From contig UQQI01000015.1 in NCBI GenBank assembly GCA_900543055.1, positions 1 through 29,280 on the forward strand: a DNA stretch of 29,280 nt. Direction: 5' to 3'. Below are positions 1 to 7,582 of this stretch, piece after piece. The stretch comes from an uncultured Mollicutes bacterium (GTDB lineage Bacteria; Bacillota_I; Bacilli_A; RF39; UBA660). The position numbers and the translations under genes are program-made. The notes below the pieces were generated by a model that did not search any database, was not told where the DNA came from, and saw only the letters and a list, made by a program, of their open reading frames with translations. How positions within the stretch are numbered: position 1 is the first letter of the stretch; each line of letters opens with the position of its first letter.

Positions 1-134
1 TTTTTGGCTTCTTTAATCGCTTTTCTATAAGCCTTATCCGCTTGTTTTTCAGCTTCTCTTTGTGCTTTTTCTTCCGCCTTTTTAGCTTTAATTAAGGCTT
101 TTTGTTCGGCTTTTTCTTCTTTTGTTAATGCCAT
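1..134 (-). CDS. N-terminus of a Lys/Glu/Ala-rich protein (partial, runs off the left edge)
   Basis: Only the first 44 codons are in the window. The ATG is preceded by AAAGGAAG at a normal distance. The visible protein is almost entirely Lys, Glu, Ala and Gln (it begins MALTKEEKAEQK) and should form one long charged helix with no hydrophobic stretch. Such helices occur as N-terminal extensions of nucleic-acid-binding or ribosome-associated proteins, but the family cannot be told from this fragment. A SigA-type promoter lies directly upstream, so it is probably the first gene of its transcript. Coding is well supported by the start signals; function is unknown. Confidence 0.7.
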   Translation of the reverse strand, partial: MALTKEEKAEQKALIKAKKAEEKAQREAEKQADKAYRKAIKEAK

Positions 135-218
135 ATTAACACTTCCTTTCTTTAATAATCCACCATAACTAAGTAAGAAATCGGAAATTTTTCTAACTGA
201 GTAACGGTAAGTACTTGT

Positions 219-247
219 ATTATATAATGTTTTTAATTATTATGCAA
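219..247 (-). promoter_or_regulatory. SigA-type promoter for the partial gene at the left edge
   Basis: On the minus strand TTGCAT (242-247) and a perfect TATAAT (219-224) are separated by 17 bases. A short inverted repeat, TACTTG and CAAGTA at 245-250 and 212-217, brackets the promoter and could be an operator. Nothing identifies a regulator. Confidence 0.7.
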
Positions 248-252
248 GTATT

Positions 253-2220
253 TTATATTATTTCGTCATCTCGAGAATTGCTGTCCTCTCCAAATACATA
301 TGCCTCTGTCCCTTTAAATCTATCTATATTTGGATTATATTTTAAAGTATTTTGATTATCTTCAGAAAAACTACTATTCTTAAATATTACATCAAGTTTT
401 TCTTTAATTTGATCTCTTGAAAATGGTTTTGAAATATAATCAATAAAACCTTCACTTAAATATTTTTCTTTTGCTCCACTTACAGAATCAGCAGTTAACG
501 CAATTACTGGTGTTTTAAATGAAGAATTTTCCTTTAGTTTTCTAAGAGCAGTCTCACCACTCATATTAGGCATCATAATATCCATTAAAATTAAATCGTA
601 ATTATTAGAATTGTTAACTTTATTAATACACTCTTCTCCATCATAACACTCATCAATTATCATATTAAAACTACTTAATGCACGTTTAGCTACTTTAATA
701 TTTAATTTGTTATCATCAACAACGAGTATTCTTTTATTAGAATAATTAATTAAGTTATTTCTATTTAAATAAGAGTCTAAAGTATTAGAAAGTTCTTTAT
801 CACTTAAATCTTTTATTAATTTACCAATCTTTTGAGGTAAATGAACTACAAATATTGACCCCTTTCCAAATTGAGATTGAACATTAATTTTACCACCCAT
901 CATTTCAGTTAATGACTTAGTAATAGCAAGTCCAAGTCCAGTACCCTCAGTAGTTGAATTCTTCTCAATATCTAATCTTTCAAACTTAGTAAATAACTTA
1001 TTAATATCACTAGTCTTTATACCTCTACCTGTATCTTGACATGTAATAATTAATGTAGAAATATTCTTTTCTGTATCATTTATACAATTTATTTTTAAAT
1101 TAATTTCTCCAGAATCAGTATATTTAATTGAATTAGTAAGTAAATTATTAATAATTCCCTTTACTTTTATTTTATCTCCTATAAGTTCATAAGGTATGTC
1201 TTCAGCAATACTTAAATTAAATTTAATATCTTTCTCTCCAATTCTTGTTTGAGTTACTTTACACATATTAGTTATTTCAGTCTTTGGATTATAAGTAACA
1301 TCACAAATTTCCATTTTATCTGCTTCTATTTTATTTATATCTAAAATATTACCAACAATCTCCAATAATGTTTGAGAAGCATTTCTAATGTCTTCAGTAT
1401 CTTCTACCACTTCTTTTGGAACTCTATCTTCATAAGTTGCGATATCTTCAGAAAGACCAACAATTGCATTTAAAGGTGTTCTAATTTCATGTGACATACT
1501 AGATAAGAAATCACTCTTTGCTCTATTGGCACGTTCTGCTTGTTCTTTAGCAGCCTCTAATTGAGAAATAATTTTAATATCAGGATTTTCTATAGTATGA
1601 AACATTATTAAATAATAAAATGAAAATATAAAAGTTTCTGTTATAACTTCTGGATAAAATCTTCTTAAAAAAAGTCCAGAACAAAACATTATCAATAATG
1701 TAATATATGGAATGAGTTTTTTTAATTTAAAATTATCTTTTGTTACATACTTAACACCCATAACTATAATTAATACTGTATAACTAATAATCTCTACCAT
1801 AGCAGCATAATAAGCTGGTCCATTTAAATCAACTGTTTGACCATCTATTATAGTGTTCATAGGTAACAAGAATATAAAGAAAATAATTATTCCAGTAATA
1901 ATACTAAATACTCTTTTAAGCGTTTTAGTTAAACTCTTACTAAATCCATTTAAAACAATCATATACATTAATAGATAATAAATCATTAAATCCATAACTA
2001 CTAAATAAAATGATTGGATAACACCAGTTATATACAAATTACCTGCAAGCATTGCATATATGTAAATAGTCATTCCTAAAAAAGAAAACAAAAAATTATA
2101 TTTAATTAATTTAGAATAAATAACAGTCTCTTCATTTAATGAGTTTTTCTTTGAAAAAAACAATGCAAGCAACAAAATTGCTATTAAAAGTGAGGCAATT
2201 AGTAACCATACTCCACTCAT
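253..2220 (-). CDS. Membrane-bound hybrid sensor histidine kinase with C-terminal receiver domain
   Basis: The start used is the ATG at 2220, preceded by AGAGGAGG eight bases upstream; an in-frame ATG at 2256 has no such site and lies in the upstream terminator. The 655-residue protein has about seven membrane helices within residues 3-210, with no recognised sensor fold. A short linker helix leads to a HisKA domain with the H-box SHEIRTPLN (His244). The HATPase domain has an N-box around 359-364, DTGRG near 396 and GTGLGLAI near 427. The receiver domain starts near 495, with the acidic pair VDD, phosphoacceptor Asp547 in LILMDIMMP and Lys598. All catalytic residues are present, so phosphorelay from His244 to Asp547 is expected. 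No DNA-binding output domain or partner regulator is in the window. The signal sensed is unknown. Confidence 0.93.
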   Translation of the reverse strand: MSGVWLLIASLLIAILLLALFFSKKNSLNEETVIYSKLIKYNFLFSFLGMTIYIYAMLAGNLYITGVIQSFYLVVMDLMIYYLLMYMIVLNGFSKSLTKTLKRVFSIITGIIIFFIFLLPMNTIIDGQTVDLNGPAYYAAMVEIISYTVLIIVMGVKYVTKDNFKLKKLIPYITLLIMFCSGLFLRRFYPEVITETFIFSFYYLIMFHTIENPDIKIISQLEAAKEQAERANRAKSDFLSSMSHEIRTPLNAIVGLSEDIATYEDRVPKEVVEDTEDIRNASQTLLEIVGNILDINKIEADKMEICDVTYNPKTEITNMCKVTQTRIGEKDIKFNLSIAEDIPYELIGDKIKVKGIINNLLTNSIKYTDSGEINLKINCINDTEKNISTLIITCQDTGRGIKTSDINKLFTKFERLDIEKNSTTEGTGLGLAITKSLTEMMGGKINVQSQFGKGSIFVVHLPQKIGKLIKDLSDKELSNTLDSYLNRNNLINYSNKRILVVDDNKLNIKVAKRALSSFNMIIDECYDGEECINKVNNSNNYDLILMDIMMPNMSGETALRKLKENSSFKTPVIALTADSVSGAKEKYLSEGFIDYISKPFSRDQIKEKLDVIFKNSSFSEDNQNTLKYNPNIDRFKGTEAYVFGEDSNSRDDEII

Positions 2221-2246
2221 TATACTACCTCCTCTTATTTTAGATA

Positions 2247-2275
2247 ATTGTATCAAAAAAAAGACCTATTTTAAA
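2247..2275 (-). promoter_or_regulatory. Probable extended -10 promoter for the histidine kinase gene
   Basis: TACAAT (2247-2252) preceded by TGA gives an extended -10. A weak TTTAAA (2270-2275) sits 17 bases upstream. It overlaps the terminator of the preceding gene, which would let the kinase be transcribed separately. Confidence 0.5.
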
Positions 2276-2283
2276 GTCTTTTT
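2255..2283 (-). terminator. Intrinsic terminator of the acyltransferase gene
   Basis: The transcript reads AAAAAGAC, a 10-base loop, GTCTTTTT and further Us. The 8-bp stem starts within the last codons of the acyltransferase and its TAG stop lies in the loop. Confidence 0.8.
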
Positions 2284-3258
2284 ATAAATCTTAAATACAT
2301 TTTCTGAAGCATCTTTATCATAATATCTAGAATTTTCTATTACTTCTTTTGTATATCCATTTGTAGTTTCACTCATAATGTCATCTACAAACTCTTGATA
2401 TATCTCATCAAAACTTCCCATACTATTTCTCGGAGTAATAATTCTATTATCAGAAAATATAATCTCTCCTTTTAAAGAACTAAGTCTTTCTTGTAAGAGT
2501 TCAGTTATATCATCAACATCACTTAAAGTTGCTCCTTCTATATTTATAGGACTACCTATATTTACAGTATATTTTCTTTTATCTCTAATAACACCAATTG
2601 GAACAATAACACCATCTCCATTAACTGCCATTTTAGCAGCACCTGGAAAAAGTTTTTGAGTAAGTCTTGGAGTGATATTCCAAGCTCCTTCTGGATATAT
2701 TAAAATATTATCTTTATTTTTTATTCTATTTTCACAGATTATTTGACATATATGTCTATCTGTTTTATATTCATCAATTAGATTTCTATCTTCTAAAGAT
2801 ATATCTTCTCCATTTTTTAGTTTCTGCATATTTTCAAATTGTATATATCCTGTGTCTACACATATTCTTCCATGCATTTTATCAAGAAAAAGGCCTTCAA
2901 AATTGCGATATGTCTCTTCAGCATCTCCCATTACAAAATATGCTTGATCATCTATTGCTTCCATACATGACTCAATATCATATCTTCCAACATGACTTGC
3001 TGCGTAAACTATTCCTTTACCTATATTTTTATAGTCTCCTCGTTTATCATCAAATATTTCTAGCTTTCTTCTTGAAAAAAATCTATCTATCTTTAATACC
3101 AGCATAGTTAATTTATGTATTCTCTTCTTTAATTCACTAGACTCTAAAGGTTTGTTATTTTCAAATTCGTATTTTCTTAAATATCTATAATAACGATTTA
3201 ATTCATCTAATGACATCCTGTGAATTTCTATTAATTTTTTTTCTTCAAAACTATCCAT
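2266..3258 (-). CDS. PlsC-like lysophospholipid acyltransferase family protein
   Basis: The start is taken at the ATG at 3258, with AAAGG 11 bases upstream; the in-frame TTG at 3267 is only two bases from that site. The 330-residue protein carries the PlsC hallmarks. The HX4D motif is SHVGRYD (His89, Asp94) and the substrate-binding motif is YPEGAWN (about 188-194), close to the usual FPEGTRS. A VIVPIGV stretch matches the fourth motif. This family transfers acyl chains to lysophosphatidic acid or similar acceptors at the inner membrane face. The N-terminal 65 residues are charged and helical, with only a short hydrophobic piece. Length is above the usual 240 residues, with extra helical sequence at both ends. 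The exact acceptor cannot be told, so no gene symbol is given. It has its own promoter and terminator. Confidence 0.85.
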   Translation of the reverse strand: MDSFEEKKLIEIHRMSLDELNRYYRYLRKYEFENNKPLESSELKKRIHKLTMLVLKIDRFFSRRKLEIFDDKRGDYKNIGKGIVYAASHVGRYDIESCMEAIDDQAYFVMGDAEETYRNFEGLFLDKMHGRICVDTGYIQFENMQKLKNGEDISLEDRNLIDEYKTDRHICQIICENRIKNKDNILIYPEGAWNITPRLTQKLFPGAAKMAVNGDGVIVPIGVIRDKRKYTVNIGSPINIEGATLSDVDDITELLQERLSSLKGEIIFSDNRIITPRNSMGSFDEIYQEFVDDIMSETTNGYTKEVIENSRYYDKDASENVFKIYKKTLK

Positions 3259-3295
3259 ATCAAACAAAACCTTTCATATCTCATATGTTGGGCAT

Positions 3296-3324
3296 ATTAT
3301 ATCACAAATTAACAATTTTTACAA
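3296..3324 (-). promoter_or_regulatory. SigA-type promoter for the acyltransferase gene
   Basis: TTGTAA (3319-3324), a 17-base spacer, then TATAAT (3296-3301) preceded by TGTGA. Confidence 0.7.
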
Positions 3325-3385
3325 TTATAACTTATATATACTTTAAAAACCCCCTTTTTTATGATACATTAAATATGGTGATTAT

Positions 3386-4087
3386 ATGGAAAAATTAAAG
3401 AATATTAATATAAAAATAATAATTAGAAGTATTCTGGTATTTACATTTTTTTATTGCTCAACATTAATTCAATATATACCAATAATTCTATTTCATATGG
3501 ATTTAAATAAAATAAGAGGAAACATTCAAGCAGCAACAATGTTATCAACATTTTCAAGTGTTGTAGTTGCTGCCGTATTAATAATAATTTATCATAAAGA
3601 CCTAGAAAAAGAATTTAAAAAATATAGAACTAATTGGTTTAAAAATTTTGATACAGGATTTAAATATTATGCATCTGGTCTTGGTATCATGATGATTTCA
3701 AATTTAATTTTTTTCTATGTGTTAAAATCAGGTGGTGCAAACAATGAAAATGCAGTTCAGTCAATGATTTCCTCTGCACCTATTTGGATGGCTTTACAAG
3801 TATGTATACTTGCTCCATTTAATGAAGAAATTGTATTTAGAAAAACACTATATGATGTATTTAAAAAATGGAAATGGTTATTTGTTTTAATATCATTCTT
3901 ATTATTCGGAGGAGCACATGTAATAAATAGTGCAAATTCTATAATTGACTATTTATATATAATTCCTTATGGCGTGCTTGGTGGAGCATTTGCACTAGCT
4001 TATAGTAAAACTGAAAGTGTATTTACCTCAATGACATTTCATATGTTACACAATACTGCTATATTCCTATTATCTACTATGATTTAG
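3386..4087 (+). CDS. CPBP-family intramembrane metalloprotease (CAAX protease-like)
   Basis: The 233-residue integral membrane protein has about six to seven helices and the three motifs of the CPBP (Abi/Rce1-like) family: EEIVFR (Glu147, Glu148, Arg152), FGGAH (His178) and HMLHN (His219, Asn223). These form the metal and glutamate active site inside the membrane, so the enzyme should be active. Bacterial members act in prenyl-protein-like processing, bacteriocin immunity or regulated proteolysis; nothing nearby narrows this down. The ATG follows GGTGAT at the usual spacing. It is transcribed alone, divergently from the acyltransferase. I see no convincing -10/-35 pair for it in the 127-base divergent region. 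Confidence 0.9.
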   Translation: MEKLKNINIKIIIRSILVFTFFYCSTLIQYIPIILFHMDLNKIRGNIQAATMLSTFSSVVVAAVLIIIYHKDLEKEFKKYRTNWFKNFDTGFKYYASGLGIMMISNLIFFYVLKSGGANNENAVQSMISSAPIWMALQVCILAPFNEEIVFRKTLYDVFKKWKWLFVLISFLLFGGAHVINSANSIIDYLYIIPYGVLGGAFALAYSKTESVFTSMTFHMLHNTAIFLLSTMI

Positions 4088-4110
4088 TTATCTTCGGATA
4101 ACTTTTTTTT
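4086..4110 (+). terminator. Intrinsic terminator with UUCG tetraloop
   Basis: AGTTATC, TTCG, GATAACT, then an uninterrupted T run: a perfect 7-bp stem closed by a UUCG loop. The stem begins inside the TAG stop of the CPBP gene. Confidence 0.92.
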
Positions 4111-4131
4111 ATGAAAAAAAGAAATATCTTA

Positions 4132-4704
4132 TTAAATATCTCTTCCTCTTTTAATTCTCTTATCTATAAAAGCCATTGGAATACTCATACCAAACGATAT
4201 AGCAACCATTAAAAAGTACTTTGTCCAAAAACTATCTAGATTCATATTTCCCAAATTAATAAGTGTATATAGTAATATAAATATTATTACTGAAAATAAA
4301 TAATTAAATAATATCAATAATGTCGGCGACTTAGTATTATTCAATAAGAAGTTATATATTGTTAAATTAACAAACTGACTTACTACATATCCACAAAATT
4401 CACCAGTTAAACTTGTAAGTATCAAACTCTTACCTAAAGCAAATGAAACTATTGCCATAAAACATACTGATATAACTGCAGAAATAGAAATTGCAGCTAC
4501 TGCTTTTTTATAGTCATATTTTTTTGTTATATAATTAACAAGTAAATATACTATAGGTAATAGTATAATTGCATAACTAATACTTACTCCCATTAATTGG
4601 AACTTATATGTTTTTAGTGACTCAAGTAATATTGAAAGTGTTGTCAGTAATAATATATATAACCATGAATCATCATATAATTCTTCTTGTTTTTTCTTTG
4701 TCAT
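4132..4704 (-). CDS. Putative VUT-family (YhhQ-like) integral membrane transporter
   Basis: The 190-residue hydrophobic protein has about six predicted helices after a charged N-terminus (MTKKKQEELYDDSW). The middle segment GEFCGYVVSQFVNLTIYNFL resembles the YhhQ/DUF165 region in which a Gln and Asn/Asp precede a short motif ending in Asn-Xaa-Leu. An earlier LLPIVYLLVNYITKKY matches the second helix and loop of that family. Members take up precursors of the tRNA base queuosine or other small vitamins-like compounds. Overall similarity is modest and the protein is a little short, so the family is probable and the substrate unknown. The start is supported by AAAGGGTG seven bases upstream. A weak extended -10 (TGATAAAAT) precedes it. 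Confidence 0.6.
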   Translation of the reverse strand: MTKKKQEELYDDSWLYILLLTTLSILLESLKTYKFQLMGVSISYAIILLPIVYLLVNYITKKYDYKKAVAAISISAVISVCFMAIVSFALGKSLILTSLTGEFCGYVVSQFVNLTIYNFLLNNTKSPTLLILFNYLFSVIIFILLYTLINLGNMNLDSFWTKYFLMVAISFGMSIPMAFIDKRIKRGRDI

Positions 4705-4728
4705 ATTAACACCCTTTCTACATTAATA

Positions 4729-4737
4729 ATTTTATCA
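4729..4737 (-). promoter_or_regulatory. Possible extended -10 element for the VUT-like gene
   Basis: TGATAAAAT lies about 25 bases before the start codon, with no good -35. It lies just after the rbfA terminator, where a promoter would be needed. Confidence 0.35.
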
Positions 4738-4753
4738 CAACAATTTTAATTAT

Positions 4754-4783
4754 AAAAGAAAAAAGATTGAATTAATCAACCTT
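4754..4783 (-). terminator. Intrinsic terminator of the rimP-nusA-ylxR-infB-rbfA operon
   Basis: The transcript reads AAGGTTGA, loop TTAAT, TCAATCTT, then TTTTCTTTT: an 8-bp stem with one G-U pair. The rbfA TAA stop is in the loop. Confidence 0.8.
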
Positions 4784-5125
4784 TTCCTTTTCATTTATTT
4801 TATCAATTATTTTTTCAATATGTTCTCCATATGCAATTGATGTATCATATATAAATTTTAATTCTGGAGTATGTCTTATATCTACTCTTTCAGCAAGTTT
4901 TGTTCTAATAAAAGATGCAGCTCCTTTTAAAGCCTCTTCTGTTGATGCTTTTCTAGACTCATCTAATACAGTATAATAAACTTTTACAAAACTTAAATCA
5001 CTAGTAGTGTCTACTCCTGTTATTGTGACAAATTTAATGTCTTCATCTTTTATTTCACGCATTATTATCATACTAATTTCTTGTTGAAATGCATGATTTA
5101 ATCTTTCTATTTTGATGTTTGCCAT
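4772..5125 (-). CDS. rbfA: 30S ribosome-binding factor RbfA
   Basis: The 117-residue protein has the single KH-like fold of RbfA. The family pattern is clear: NIKIERLNHAFQQEIS at the start, then IKFVTITGVDTTSDLSFVKV and the C-terminal RHTPELKFIYDTS before a charged tail. RbfA binds the immature 30S subunit and helps finish the 5' end of 16S rRNA. The start is the ATG at 5125, eight bases after AAGGAG; the in-frame GTG at 5134 overlaps that site. It lies 26 bases after infB and ends the operon, with the terminator hairpin starting inside its last codons. In Bacillus, truB follows rbfA; here truB is elsewhere. Confidence 0.95.
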   Translation of the reverse strand: MANIKIERLNHAFQQEISMIIMREIKDEDIKFVTITGVDTTSDLSFVKVYYTVLDESRKASTEEALKGAASFIRTKLAERVDIRHTPELKFIYDTSIAYGEHIEKIIDKINEKEKVD

Positions 5126-5151
5126 AATTATCACTCCTTACTCTAAGTTAG

Positions 5152-7299
5152 TTATTTTCTTTTAACTTCAACTAACTCATATACTTCAATGATATCTCCT
5201 TCTTTATAATCTTGACAATTTTCAAGTGTCATACCACAGTCCATATCCTTTTTAACTTCCTTAACTTGGTCTTTTTCATGTTGTAATGTATTAACTGCTC
5301 CATTATAAACAATAATATCATCTCTTAAAATTCTTGCTTTAGAATTATTTTTAATTGTTCCACTTAATACATGGCATCCAGCAATTAATCCAACTTTAGA
5401 GAATTTAAATATTTGTCTAATCTCTGCAGAACCTGTAACTTTTTCTTCAAATTCAGGATCTAACATTCCTTTCATTGCCTTTTCCATATCTTCTACTGCT
5501 TTATAAATAATATCGTAGTATTTTAATTCAATACCATATTGTTTAGCAGTATCTTGTGTTGCAATTGATGCACGTACATTAAATCCAATTATAATCGCAT
5601 GAGATGCACTAGCAAGTACTACATCACTTTCAGTAATTGCACCTACACCTCCACGAATTACGTTTACATGTACACCCTCAACATCTATCTTAGTAAGAGC
5701 ATTCTTAACTGCTTCTAGTGAACCATTAACATCTGCTTTAATAATAATGTTAATCTCTTTTTCTCCTTCTTTTATTCTTCCAAATAAATCTTCAAGAGTC
5801 ATTCCACTAAAGTTAGTATCTGCTTCTTTAGATCTTAACTCACGTTCATGTGCAATTTCTTTTGCTTGTTTTTCGGATTCAAAAGCCATGAACTTGTCTC
5901 CTGCACTAGGTACTTCTGAAATACCGGTAACTTCTACTGGAGTTGAAGGTTTAGCCTCAACTATATTATTTCCACGATCATCTTTTAAAGTTCTAACTTT
6001 ACCATAATAGTTTCCAATTACAATTGGATCTCCTAAACGAAGTGTTCCGTTTTGAATTAATAATGTTGCAGTTGTACCTACTTTGTTATCTTTCTTAGAC
6101 TCAATTACGGCACCTGTTGCATAACGATTTGGATTTGCTTTATATTCTTGCATTTCAGCAACTAATAAAATATTTTCTAAAAGTTCATTAATTCCAACTC
6201 CTGTTTTTGCAGAAATCTTATTAACAATAATGTCTCCACCCCACTCTTCTGGAGTAAGACCATTTTCTACAAGCCCAGTCATTATTCTATCAACATTAGC
6301 ATCTGGCTTATCAATTTTGTTAATAGCAACAATTATTGGAACACCAGCAGCTTTAGCGTGATCAATTGCTTCTACTGTTTGAGGCATAATTCCATCATCA
6401 GCAGCAACAATAATAATAACGATATCAGTAATACTTGCTCCACGAGCTCTCATTTCAGTAAAAGCAGCATGTCCTGGTGTATCAATAAATGTAATTAACT
6501 TATTATTACATTTAACTGAATAAGCACCAATTGCTTGAGTAATACCTCCAGCTTCTCCTGCAACAACATCAGTATTTCTAATAGCATCAAGTAATGTAGT
6601 TTTACCATGGTCAACGTGTCCCATTATAGTAACTACAGGAGGACGAGTAACTAAATCCTCATCATTATCCTCTATTTCATAATTTTCAAAATTAGAAATA
6701 TCTTGAGTTTCTTCTTTCTTTAAAGTCTTATCATACTCAGAAGTAATAACTTCAGCTGTATCATAATCAAGTGATTGATTAACTGATGCCATAATTCCAA
6801 GTCCCATTAACTTCTTAACAAGTTCAATAGGAGCAACTCCTAATTCTTCTGCTAAATCAGTAACAGTCATAGCTTCTTTATAAAGGACTACACTATCATC
6901 TTGACTCACTTCATTACTTTGAAGTTTTTCACGATGTTTATATATTTTTTTACGCTCCTTTAAAAAGTCTTTCTTATTATTATCATTCTTTTTAACTTGT
7001 TTTGGTTTTACCCTTGTAAATGAAGTAGTATCATCTAAATCTATTTTCGTTCCGTAAGCAAGCTCTTCTGCTTTATCTTTAACTTCCTCTTCTAGTCTTC
7101 TTTCTTCTGTTTCTTCATCTACAACTTCTGAATCACCATTTTGTTCCATTTCTTGAACTTCATTATCAAGTAAAATTATACTAGTTTCATCTAAGTCAGT
7201 GTTTTCGTCTTGGTAATCAATTCCGATTTTATCACATAGTGCTTCTATTTCTTCTACTGTCTTATCTACATCTTGTGCATAATCTTTAATTGTCATCAT
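5152..7299 (-). CDS. infB: Translation initiation factor IF-2
   Basis: IF-2 is the GTPase that places initiator tRNA on the 30S subunit and promotes subunit joining. The 715-residue protein has a short N-terminal helical element (TIKDYAQDVDKTVEEIEALC), a charged linker and an IF2_N module near 143-195. The GTPase domain has GHVDHGKT (227-234), DTPGH (273-277) and NKID (327-330). It is followed by the EF-Tu-like domain II and the C-terminal domains that bind formyl-Met-tRNA. It is close in length to Bacillus IF-2. The start has GAGGTGA a few bases upstream; the second codon is also ATG, so the exact start may be one codon later. It sits 11 bases after ylxR, with no ylxQ (L7Ae-type) gene between them. 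Confidence 0.98.
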   Translation of the reverse strand: MMTIKDYAQDVDKTVEEIEALCDKIGIDYQDENTDLDETSIILLDNEVQEMEQNGDSEVVDEETEERRLEEEVKDKAEELAYGTKIDLDDTTSFTRVKPKQVKKNDNNKKDFLKERKKIYKHREKLQSNEVSQDDSVVLYKEAMTVTDLAEELGVAPIELVKKLMGLGIMASVNQSLDYDTAEVITSEYDKTLKKEETQDISNFENYEIEDNDEDLVTRPPVVTIMGHVDHGKTTLLDAIRNTDVVAGEAGGITQAIGAYSVKCNNKLITFIDTPGHAAFTEMRARGASITDIVIIIVAADDGIMPQTVEAIDHAKAAGVPIIVAINKIDKPDANVDRIMTGLVENGLTPEEWGGDIIVNKISAKTGVGINELLENILLVAEMQEYKANPNRYATGAVIESKKDNKVGTTATLLIQNGTLRLGDPIVIGNYYGKVRTLKDDRGNNIVEAKPSTPVEVTGISEVPSAGDKFMAFESEKQAKEIAHERELRSKEADTNFSGMTLEDLFGRIKEGEKEINIIIKADVNGSLEAVKNALTKIDVEGVHVNVIRGGVGAITESDVVLASASHAIIIGFNVRASIATQDTAKQYGIELKYYDIIYKAVEDMEKAMKGMLDPEFEEKVTGSAEIRQIFKFSKVGLIAGCHVLSGTIKNNSKARILRDDIIVYNGAVNTLQHEKDQVKEVKKDMDCGMTLENCQDYKEGDIIEVYELVEVKRK

Positions 7300-7310
7300 G
7301 AAGACTCACC

Positions 7311-7574
7311 TCACTTTTCTATTATATTTCTTATTTCTTCATAGACACTTTCCTCTATCTTGCATTCTAGTCTTTTCTCTAAAATTTTAGATTTCATTGC
7401 TTTTTCAAGTACAGCAAGATCCTTTTTAATATATGCTCCTTTACCATTTAACTTTCCAGTTTCGTCAACTTTTACTACTTTTTCTGGTGTACGAACTATT
7501 CTTAATAATTCTTGCTTTGGTAAAGATTCCTTTGTAACTACACATGTTCTTAGTGGTATTTTTCTTTGTTTCAT
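7311..7574 (-). CDS. ylxR: YlxR/RnpM family RNA-binding protein
   Basis: The 87-residue protein is a complete YlxR (DUF448): the N-terminal block KQRKIPLRTCVVTKE, then LLRIVRTPE and KLNGKGAYIKKD. The family's Bacillus member has been described as a modulator of RNase P (RnpM), and YlxR binds RNA with a basic surface. It lies nine bases after nusA and 11 before infB, the same position as in Bacillus, so it is co-transcribed. The start has AGGTG five bases upstream. Nothing is unusual in the protein itself. Confidence 0.93.
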   Translation of the reverse strand: MKQRKIPLRTCVVTKESLPKQELLRIVRTPEKVVKVDETGKLNGKGAYIKKDLAVLEKAMKSKILEKRLECKIEESVYEEIRNIIEK

Positions 7575-7582
7575 ATTAACAC

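Noticed and set aside
2221..2256. Twelve-residue N-terminal extension of the histidine kinase from an ATG at 2256.
   Set aside because: It lies in the terminator and promoter region, while the ATG at 2220 has a strong AGGAGG.
5747..6007. Plus-strand open frame opposite infB.
   Set aside because: Antisense to the IF-2 C-terminal region; no independent support.
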